DNA of 13,159 nucleotides, from contig JALQUQ010000040.1 in the NCBI GenBank assembly GCA_023263735.1, forward strand, positions 1-13,159, read 5' to 3'. Positions within the stretch are counted from its first letter, which is position 1; every line of letters starts with the position of its first letter. The DNA comes from Paracoccaceae bacterium. GTDB taxonomy: Bacteria > Pseudomonadota > Alphaproteobacteria > Rhodobacterales > Rhodobacteraceae. The notes beneath the pieces are model-generated. The model did no database searches, was not told the DNA's origin, and saw only the letters and a list, made by a program, of their open reading frames with translations. Shown here one piece after another: positions 1-7,000 of the stretch. Position numbers and translations under genes: made by a program.

Positions 1-1143
1 GCCGACCTTTCGAAATCGATCGAGGCCTACTATCAGGAAATCGGCCGCGCCGGGCGTGACGGGGCCCCGGCTGAGACACTCGCACTTTACGGCCCCGACG
101 ACATTCGCCTGCGCCGCGCGCAGATCGACGAAAGCCCGGCCCCTTTCGATCGCAAAGCCGCGGATCATGGGCGGCTCAACGCGCTTCTTGGTCTGGCCGA
201 GGCGATGACCTGCCGCCGTCAGGTGCTTTTGTCCTATTTCGGCGAAGCCTCCCCCCCTTGTGGAAATTGCGATCTGTGCGAAAGCCCGCCGCAGGTCTTT
301 GATGCAACCGATGATGTGCGCAAAGCCCTGTCGGCCATTTTGCGCACCGGCGAATGGTTTGGGGCGGGCCATCTGATCGACATTCTGACCGGAACCGCCA
401 CCCCCAAGGTTCGGGAAAAGGGGCATGATGCCCTGCCCACCTTTGGCGTTGGCCGCAACCATACCAAAGCAACGTGGTCCGCCATTTTTCGACAGATGAT
501 GGGGCGCGATCTGATCCGGCCCGACAGCGAAAGGTTTGGGGCGCTGTGCATGACCGAAAGCGCGCGCCCGATCTTGCGGGGGGAACAAAGTATTGAATTG
601 CGTCGCGACACCTTGGCGGCCCCGGCGGGCAAGACCGTTGTGCGCACCCTTGTGTCCGAAGACGATGCGCCGCTTCTCTCGGCGCTGAAGGCCAAACGCC
701 GCGCGTTGGCCGAGGCCGCCGCCGTTCCCGCCTATGTCGTCTTTCCCGACCGGACCCTGATCGAAATGGCCGAACGGCGGCCGGCGACGATGGATGAAAT
801 GGCCCGCATCACGGGCGTTGGGGCGAAAAAGCTGGAAACCTATGGCGCGGCCTTTCTGGCCGTCATCGCGGGCGAGGCCACGCCCATGCACCCTGCCCGG
901 CGCAAATTGGCGGGCCAAGACTCTGCGGGCGTGTTCGACCGCCTGACCGAGATCTGCCAACAGCTTTATCGCGGCGAGGATGGGACGGAAAAACCGATGA
1001 CCCTTTCGGCCGGTGTCTTGCGCAAGATCGCCGAGTCGCGGCCACGCAATCTGGGCGATCTCGAACGGGTTGCGAAACTCGCCCCGGCGCAGGTCGAGCG
1101 CTTTGGTCCCGCCTTCCTCTCTGTCACGCGGGCTGATCGCTAG
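1..1143 (+). CDS. recQ: ATP-dependent DNA helicase RecQ, C-terminal part (5' end outside window)
   Basis: RecQ is a 3'-5' superfamily 2 DNA helicase used in recombination and stalled-fork repair. The frame is open from base 1, so the gene starts upstream and only the last 380 residues are seen; ATPase motifs I-V are missing. Fragment residues 11-21 (YYQEIGRAGRDG) are helicase motif VI with the arginine finger. Fragment Cys71, Cys87, Cys90 and Cys93 (CRRQVLL...PCGNCDLC) are the four zinc ligands of the RecQ zinc-binding domain. A winged-helix RQC region follows at about 100-190. An HRDC domain lies at about 225-292 (VFPDRTLIEMAERRP...GVGAKKLETYG). A second HRDC-like module at about 311-377 (LSAGVLRKIAESRP...PAQVERFGPAFL) is an addition to the single HRDC of E. 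coli RecQ. The Met at 205 is internal, just before the first zinc ligand, and is not the true start. The gene is convergent with the histidine kinase. Confidence 0.95.
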   Translation, partial: ADLSKSIEAYYQEIGRAGRDGAPAETLALYGPDDIRLRRAQIDESPAPFDRKAADHGRLNALLGLAEAMTCRRQVLLSYFGEASPPCGNCDLCESPPQVFDATDDVRKALSAILRTGEWFGAGHLIDILTGTATPKVREKGHDALPTFGVGRNHTKATWSAIFRQMMGRDLIRPDSERFGALCMTESARPILRGEQSIELRRDTLAAPAGKTVVRTLVSEDDAPLLSALKAKRRALAEAAAVPAYVVFPDRTLIEMAERRPATMDEMARITGVGAKKLETYGAAFLAVIAGEATPMHPARRKLAGQDSAGVFDRLTEICQQLYRGEDGTEKPMTLSAGVLRKIAESRPRNLGDLERVAKLAPAQVERFGPAFLSVTRADR

Positions 1144-1172
1144 GGGCCAAAGTCGCCCCAGTTCCTCCTTTC
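1143..1172 (+). terminator. Possible recQ terminator hairpin
   Basis: GGGGC (1143-1147) pairs with GCCCC (1155-1159) across a 7-nt loop. The stem begins at the last base of the recQ stop codon and is followed by a pyrimidine-rich stretch (1161-1171) rather than a clean T run. The position fits a terminator, but the short stem and mixed tail make this a weak call. Confidence 0.35.
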
Positions 1173-1273
1173 GCGCGCCTGTCATGGTCACGGCCCGCTG
1201 AGGCGGCGCACAAAGACCGTTCCCGCAACAGCACAGACCCAAGCCCCTTGCGCCATCTGCCGCCAAATATCTG

Positions 1274-1296
1274 AAAAAACTTCGAAATCCGAAAGT
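1274..1296 (-). terminator. Candidate Rho-independent terminator of the histidine kinase transcript
   Basis: Read on the minus strand, ACTTTCG (1296-1290) pairs with CGAAGT (1284-1279) with one bulged T and a GATTT loop. It is followed by a run of T (1278-1274). It sits about 77-100 nt beyond the kinase stop codon, in the only notably AT-rich patch between the two convergent genes. The stem is short (6 bp), so the call is moderate. If correct, the CRISPR-repeat-like hairpin at 1340-1370 lies inside the kinase 3' UTR. Confidence 0.4.
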
Positions 1297-1339
1297 GGTG
1301 CGCGAACGGTCCACCGCGCCGACTGGCCCCCCTTCGCGT

Positions 1340-1370
1340 GTTTCAATGCCCCTCTTTCGGGGCGCGCGAC
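1340..1370 (-). repeat. Solo CRISPR-repeat-like element (type I-C style), single copy
   Basis: On the minus strand these 31 bp begin GTCGC and end ATTGAAAC, with a perfect 5-bp hairpin GCCCC/GGGGC (stem arms 1363-1359 and 1352-1348, 6-nt GAAAGA loop) between. Type I-C CRISPR repeats in proteobacteria typically run about 32 bp, start GTCGC, hold a GC-rich hairpin and end ATTGAAAC. Here the hairpin abuts the ATTGAAAC end, whereas in typical I-C repeats a short CGTGG-like segment separates them. I see no second copy at array spacing and no cas gene in the window, so this is not called an array. It begins 2 bp past the kinase stop codon. It could instead be an unrelated 3' UTR hairpin; no T run follows it. 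Confidence 0.4.
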
Positions 1371-1372
1371 CA

Positions 1373-3925
1373 TCAACCCCCGCCAACATCGCTTGCCCCC
1401 TCGATCTCGCAGGTTCCCTTGGGGCGATAGGCGGCCATGGCGGCGACGATGGCCGAACGCCGCAGCGGTTTGGTCAGATACCGGTCAAGCCCTGCGGCCA
1501 ACAAAACCGCCTCGTCCCCCTCCATCGCATGGGCGGTCAGCGCGACGATCGGCACATGGGCGCGCCCGGCCTCCAATGTGCGGATGGCCGCTGCCGCCTC
1601 TCGCCCATCCATTTCGGGCATCGAAATATCCATGAAAATCATGTCAGGGCGAAAGCTTTGATACAGTTCAACCGCCTCACGGCCGTTGTTGGCAAAAGTC
1701 AGGTCAATGGCGCAATCCTTGACCATCTTTTGCAACACCAATTGGTTGGTTCGATTGTCTTCGGCCGCAAGTACACGCATTTTCCGGCAGTTCCTTGGCC
1801 CCGTATCGATCTTTTCCAATGCAACCACGACCGGCGGCGCCGTTATGGCCTGCAGATGGCGATAAAGTTCGGCCCGCAACAACGGCTTTTGCAGAATACC
1901 AGACAGCTTTAGGTCGCCCCCCTTGTCACGCACCAATGAGGGACTTGACGACAAGACCACCGCTGGAATGGCAATTCCCCGCGCGCGGACCTGCCGCAGA
2001 AAGTCGATCCCGTCCATCTCGGGCATGTCGTGGTCGGTCAGGATCACATCGAAGGGCCCCGCTTGCGCCAAAGCCTCCAACCCCTCGGCGGCCGAGCGGC
2101 ACAGAACCACCTCGATCCCATGGGGTTGCAATTGGCGCTGCAGGATGGTGCGGTTGATGAATTGGTCATCCACCACCAGCGCCCGTTTCAGCGTGATCGG
2201 CGTGTGCGGGGCGGGCTCCTCTTCAGCCACGGGGAGCGCGATCTGAAACCCGAAACAGGCCCCCTTGCCCAATTCGCTTTCCACCCAGACCGACCCGCCC
2301 ATCAATTCGATCAGCCGGCGCGTGATCGCAAGTCCAAGCCCCGTCCCTTCGAACTTGCGGTTTTGTTGGCTTTCAACCTGATTGAACTCGCCAAAGATGT
2401 GATCGATGTTCTGGGGCGCGATGCCGATGCCCGTATCCTCGATGGTGATGTGCAGATGTTTCGCCCCCTCTGCGCCATCCAGCCCGATGGCGCGCACCAG
2501 CACATGACCTGCATCGGTGAATTTGACCGCATTGCCGATCAGATTGGTCAGAATCTGGCGCAACCGCCCCGGATCGCCGACGAACCGCGTGGGCAGGAAC
2601 ATGTCGTAGTCGATCAGAAGATCGATGCCCTTGGCCCGAGCCTTGGGCTGCAAAAGCATCGTCACCTCGTGGATCGTGCGTTCCAGATCAAAGGGTTCCG
2701 GGTTCAGTGTCAATCGCTCGGCCTCGATCTTGGAATAATCGAGGATGTCGTTGATGATCACCAAAAGCGCCTCGCCCGACGACCGGATGGTTTCGGCAAA
2801 CAGGCGTTGCTCCTCGTTCAAGGCGGTGTCGCACAGCAGTTCGGCCATGCCGACAACGCCATTCATCGGCGTGCGGATTTCATGGGACATATTGGCCAGA
2901 AAGGCCGATTTCGCGCGGTTGGCGGCCTCCGCCTCGGACCGCGCGGTTTCAAGCGCGGCTTGCTGGACCTTTAACTCGGTGATGTCCACCCGCAGGCCGA
3001 CGCGTCCGCCGTCGGGCGTCAACTGTTCCAGAATCCGCAGCCATCGCCCGTTGCCCAGTTGCTGTTCCAGCGATCCTTCCAAGGTGCGGTGCCGTTCAAG
3101 CCGGTCTCTCAACCACTCTTCCTCACGGCCAACGGCTTCAAGATATTGCCCGTGTTTCAGACCATAGCGCAAAATCGATTCAAAGCTGGCCCCCTCCACC
3201 ATCGCCTCGGCGCTTTCGGGGTACAGTTCACGATAGCGGCGGTTGCAACGCAGCAGCCGATCCTCGCGATCAAACAGCACAAATCCATCGGGAATCGCCT
3301 CAATCGCGGCCCAGATCCGCATCTCCTCGGTGATGTTCAACGCCAGACAAACCATGTCACCGTCGCGGCCACGTTGGTCGATCATGCGGATATAGCGGCC
3401 ATCCGAAAACTGTATCACCACCGGCTCGATCGTGTCTTGCTCCCACCGGTCAGCCATCCATTGCGCCCAGTCCTGGGGTGCGGTGGGGCCCGTCACGATC
3501 ACACCGGCATCGGCCGCCCCCACCAGAACCTTGGCGTAATCGGTGCCCTCCACCACGGTCATGGGGTGAAACAGACCCAGATAGGCGCGGTTCGCAACCG
3601 TAAGCCGCCGCGCGGAATCATAAACCGCAAAGCCGTCGCGAATGGTGTTGATCGAATCCCACATGCGCCTTTCCGCCATCACGGCGGCGGTATGGGCGCG
3701 GTCCAGATCTGACACAAAGCGGGCGTTTTGCGTTTTCAGCGCCTCAGCCTCGGTCATGGCGACACGGGTGGCAGAGCGCTGTTCGACGATCTGCTCCGAC
3801 AGGGCGCGGGCGTGCAGGGCCAATTTCTCGTTCGCGGCCCAAAGTTCGCGCTGTTTATGCTCCAAAAGACGCTCGGCGGCCAATCGCGCCCGACGTTCCT
3901 TGGCCAGTTTTTCTATCAGATCCAT
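1373..3925 (-). CDS. Cytoplasmic hybrid sensor histidine kinase, PAS-PAS-HisKA-HATPase-REC-REC
   Basis: This is an 850-residue hybrid two-component kinase. Residues 1-90 are charged heptad-like helix, probably a coiled coil. PAS-like domains lie at about 88-200 (INTIRDGFAVYDSARRL) and 205-318 (IEAIPDGFVLFDREDRL). A dimerisation/phosphoacceptor domain carries His348 (SHEIRTPMNG). The ATPase has Asn465 in the N box, the DTGIG box at 497-501 and GTGLG at 527-531. Receiver 1 (about 580-695) has Asp586/587, acceptor Asp631 and Lys680. Receiver 2 (about 716-830) has Glu722/Asp723, acceptor Asp766, Thr797 and Lys819. Both receivers look catalytically intact. No signal peptide, membrane segment or Hpt domain is seen, so a cytoplasmic signal and a separate phosphotransfer protein are inferred. 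The Met at 3925 gives a plausible N-terminus but has no clear Shine-Dalgarno. The gene is divergent from the macroglobulin gene. Ligand and partner are unknown. Confidence 0.93.
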   Translation of the reverse strand: MDLIEKLAKERRARLAAERLLEHKQRELWAANEKLALHARALSEQIVEQRSATRVAMTEAEALKTQNARFVSDLDRAHTAAVMAERRMWDSINTIRDGFAVYDSARRLTVANRAYLGLFHPMTVVEGTDYAKVLVGAADAGVIVTGPTAPQDWAQWMADRWEQDTIEPVVIQFSDGRYIRMIDQRGRDGDMVCLALNITEEMRIWAAIEAIPDGFVLFDREDRLLRCNRRYRELYPESAEAMVEGASFESILRYGLKHGQYLEAVGREEEWLRDRLERHRTLEGSLEQQLGNGRWLRILEQLTPDGGRVGLRVDITELKVQQAALETARSEAEAANRAKSAFLANMSHEIRTPMNGVVGMAELLCDTALNEEQRLFAETIRSSGEALLVIINDILDYSKIEAERLTLNPEPFDLERTIHEVTMLLQPKARAKGIDLLIDYDMFLPTRFVGDPGRLRQILTNLIGNAVKFTDAGHVLVRAIGLDGAEGAKHLHITIEDTGIGIAPQNIDHIFGEFNQVESQQNRKFEGTGLGLAITRRLIELMGGSVWVESELGKGACFGFQIALPVAEEEPAPHTPITLKRALVVDDQFINRTILQRQLQPHGIEVVLCRSAAEGLEALAQAGPFDVILTDHDMPEMDGIDFLRQVRARGIAIPAVVLSSSPSLVRDKGGDLKLSGILQKPLLRAELYRHLQAITAPPVVVALEKIDTGPRNCRKMRVLAAEDNRTNQLVLQKMVKDCAIDLTFANNGREAVELYQSFRPDMIFMDISMPEMDGREAAAAIRTLEAGRAHVPIVALTAHAMEGDEAVLLAAGLDRYLTKPLRRSAIVAAMAAYRPKGTCEIEGASDVGGG

Positions 3926-4082
3926 GCCCGCCGCAATCCGCCGCCCGAGGTGTTCCCGGGGAAACTAGGCCCATCGGAATGAAGGCTTGGTTAAAGCAAT
4001 ATAAGGAAATCCCAACTTCCTGCGGCTTGCGCGACTCTGATGGGGCATGCGACAGTCCCCCCATTGATAAAAGGAGTTTCCG
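3926..4082. promoter_or_regulatory. Divergent intergenic region between the histidine kinase and the A2M-pbpC operon
   Basis: These 157 bp must hold the 5' signals of both the kinase (minus) and the macroglobulin operon (plus). An AT-richer patch at about 3985-4010 includes, on the minus strand, a TATATT hexamer (4003-3998) that could serve as a -10 for the kinase, but no convincing -35 partner lies upstream of it. I could not identify a confident sigma-70 promoter for the plus strand, nor a clear operator. The call rests on the divergent arrangement and composition. Confidence 0.4.
4072..4076 (+). promoter_or_regulatory. Shine-Dalgarno of the macroglobulin gene
   Basis: AGGAG, within AAAAGGAG, lies 6 nt upstream of the ATG at 4083. 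It is a strong consensus ribosome-binding site and fixes that start, which also gives a clean signal peptide. It contrasts with the kinase and pbpC starts, which lack a comparable site. Confidence 0.85.
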
Positions 4083-7000
4083 ATGCGCGCCTTGATCGTT
4101 ACGGTCGCCCTTGCCTTGGCTGTGCCTGCCTATGGGCAACCGGTGGAGCTGGTTCCGTCCAAACGGCTGGAATTTTCGCGCGATACCGATCTGCCCGGGG
4201 GCGACATCGGCACCTTTCTCGATACGTCGCTTGATGCCTGCGAAAAGGCCTGTCTGACGAATGACCGCTGCGATGCGCTTACCTACAATTCGCGCAAGCG
4301 CGCATGTTTCATCAAGGCCGGCCCGGGCGAGGCGACGGGGTTTGCCGGTGCGTTTTCGGCCAAGGTTTTGCGGGCAAGCGCCGGGGCCGACGCGTTGGCC
4401 ACCGCTAATCTTGCGGAACTGACCTTTATCTCGCCCTCCGAAATGTCTGATGTCCTGCGGCAGGCCGAATTGATGGGCCGCATCCACATGACCGATGGGC
4501 AAAGCGTCGAAGAACTGCGCCTTGGCCTGAAAACCGCCGAGGCAAAAGGCGATTTCCGGCAGGCCGCCCAATTGGCCGGGGCTTTGGCAACCGTGACAGA
4601 CAGCGGGGCCGATTGGGCGGATTATGCGCGCCTGATGCTGACCGCCTCACCCTATGTTGGTAACGAGCGGGGGAATTATCTGGGCCGCGCCGTCAATGCG
4701 GCGGTCAACGCCTATCTGCGCGAACCCTCTGCCCCAGCGCGGCACAGCGTGTTGCTGACCTTGGCCCGCGCCTACGAAGAGATCGGGCGCGGTCAAGACA
4801 CAGTTCAGGCCCTGCGGCTGGCGCAAAGCCTGCAAGCCCGCGACGACACCGACACCTTGTTGGATGAGGCAATCGCGAAATACGGGTTCCGGATCGTTGA
4901 AACGCAGGTGCAAGCCGATCTGATGCGCCCCCGCATCTGCGCCACCTTCTCCGAAGATCTGGCGACCTCGGGCGTCGATTATGAGGTGTTCGTTCAACTG
5001 CCCGAACCGGGCATGACCGTTAGCTCTGATGGCTGGCGCAATTTGTGTGTCGAGGGGCTGACCCATGGCCAGCGCTATGCGATCACCTTCCGCGACGGGC
5101 TACCCGCCGCCAATGGCCAAACCACGGTCAAACCGGTGACCATCACCCAATTCGTCCGCGACCGCGTCGCAGGTGCCCGGTTCCCGGGGCGCTCTTATGT
5201 GCTGCCCCGGTCTGCCGATGCCGCCCTTCCCGTCGAAACCGTCAACACCACAAAACTGGACCTGACGCTTTACCGCATCGATGACCGAAACCTGACCCGC
5301 GCATTCCAGAACGATTACTTTGGCGAACCCATGCGCTATTGGCAGGAGGAATATTTTTCGGGCGAAATCGCCAGCGAAATCTGGACGGGCCACGCCACCG
5401 TCGGGATGGAGATCAACCACGACGTCACCACCCGCCTCCCCTTGGGTGAGGCGTTGAAGGGGCAACCCGTGGGTGTCTATGCGCTGAAAGCCACCGTTCC
5501 GGGCGAAGAGCCCGATGTCTCGGCCCCGGCTTGGCAATGGTTCGTCGTCTCTGATCTTGGCCTGACCACTTTGTCGGGCGTCGATGGGCTGCATGTCTTT
5601 GTGCGCAGCCTTGGCACGGCCGAGGCGGTCAAGGGCGTCCAGATCGATCTGGTCAGCACGGCAAACGAAGTGCTGGCCACCACGACAACCGATGACAAGG
5701 GCTATGCCCGCTTTGACCCCGGTCTGGCACAGGGCAAGGGCGGCAAATCGCCCGCGCTTGTCGTTGCGCGGGGCGAAGGCGAAGATCTGGCGTTCCTGTC
5801 GCTAACCGATCCCGAATTCGACCTGTCCGACCGGGGCGTTTCGGGCCGCGAAGCTGCCAAGCCGATTGATCTGTTCGTCGCCTCGGATCGCGGGGCCTAC
5901 CGCGCGGGCGAAACCATTCATGTCACGGCTTTGGCCCGCGATGCCGACCTGGCCGCGATTGCAGGGCTTCCCATCACCGCCGTCCTGAAACGCCCCGATG
6001 GCGTCGAATATTCGCGCCAACTGTCCCAAGATGCCGGGGCGGGCGGGCATGTGTTTGCGCTTCCTGTTGCTGGAAGTGCGCCGCGCGGGGTCTGGTCGAT
6101 CGATTTCTTTGCCGACACCAATGCCGCGGCCTTGGCCACCAAAACCGTTCTTGTCGAAGATTTCCTGCCCGAACGGATCGATTTCACCCTCGACCCCGAG
6201 GTTGAGGCCGTTTCCCTCACAGACACCCCGTCGATTGCCGTTGATGCCAAATTCCTCTTTGGTGCGCCGGGGGCCGATCTCGCGGTTGAGGGCGAGGTGC
6301 TGGTGCGCGCGGCCAAGGAAATGCCGGGCTTTGCGGGCTATGTCTTTGGCCCGTCCAAAGACCCCTTCCCGGCCCAGACCGAAACCTTTGGCGGGGATCG
6401 CACGGGCGAGGATGGCTCGGTTGTCGTCTATCCCTATCTGCCCCAGATCGAAACGCAGGACCGCCCGCTTGAGGCGCGCTTTACCGTCCGTGTCTCCGAA
6501 GGGTCGGGCCGCCCGGTCGAACGTCAGATCACCTTGCCGATCACCCCGGCGGGCAACCTGATCGGCGTGAAACCCCTGTTTGATGGCGTTGCCGCAGAGG
6601 GCCGCGATGCCGCGTTCGAAGTGATCGCCGTCTCGCCCAAGGGGCAGCGCGTCGAAATGCCTGTCACATGGAAGCTGACGCAGAACCAGACCACCTATCA
6701 ATGGTATCAATCCTATGGTGATTGGTCGTGGGAGGCGATCTCCTCGCGCAAGATCGTTGCCGAGGGTGAGGCGACGCTGGGTCAGGACCGCGTTGAAATT
6801 CTGGCCCCCGTCGATTGGGGCAATTACGAACTCACCGTCACCGGAGGCGATGCGGTCACCAGCTATGTCTTTGATGCGGGCTGGTACGCCCCCGCCGATG
6901 TGACCGCCACCCCCGACACGTTGGAGGTGTCGCTTGACAAGCCCGCCTATGCCAGCGGCGAAACGGCCAAGCTGCGCGTCGTGCCCCGCACCGATGGCAA

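Noticed and set aside
1275..1305. Possible second, degenerate CRISPR-like repeat at array spacing upstream of 1340
   Set aside because: Only a short stretch (TGCGCGAAC) resembles the repeat end; the hairpin and ATTGAAAC end are missing. The patch is better explained as a terminator on the minus strand.
1188..1376. 62-codon minus-strand frame overlapping the kinase stop (TTG start)
   Set aside because: The start is a TTG without a ribosome-binding site. The frame runs through the CRISPR-like hairpin and the terminator candidate and ends in low-complexity sequence. It could only be rescued by conserved homologues, which cannot be checked here.
2030..2974. 314-codon plus-strand frame inside the histidine kinase
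   Set aside because: It lies opposite the HisKA, HATPase and first receiver region, whose motifs are intact on the minus strand; the translation shows no recognisable family.
3985..4010. TTGGTT (3987-3992) as a -35 for the macroglobulin operon
   Set aside because: At 16-18 bp downstream the sequence is GC-containing (around TCCCAA) with no -10-like hexamer.
3855..4571. 238-codon minus-strand frame spanning the divergent intergenic region
   Set aside because: It overlaps the start of the kinase and of the macroglobulin gene, including its signal peptide, ribosome-binding site and PAN cysteines. Nothing in its translation resembles a protein family.
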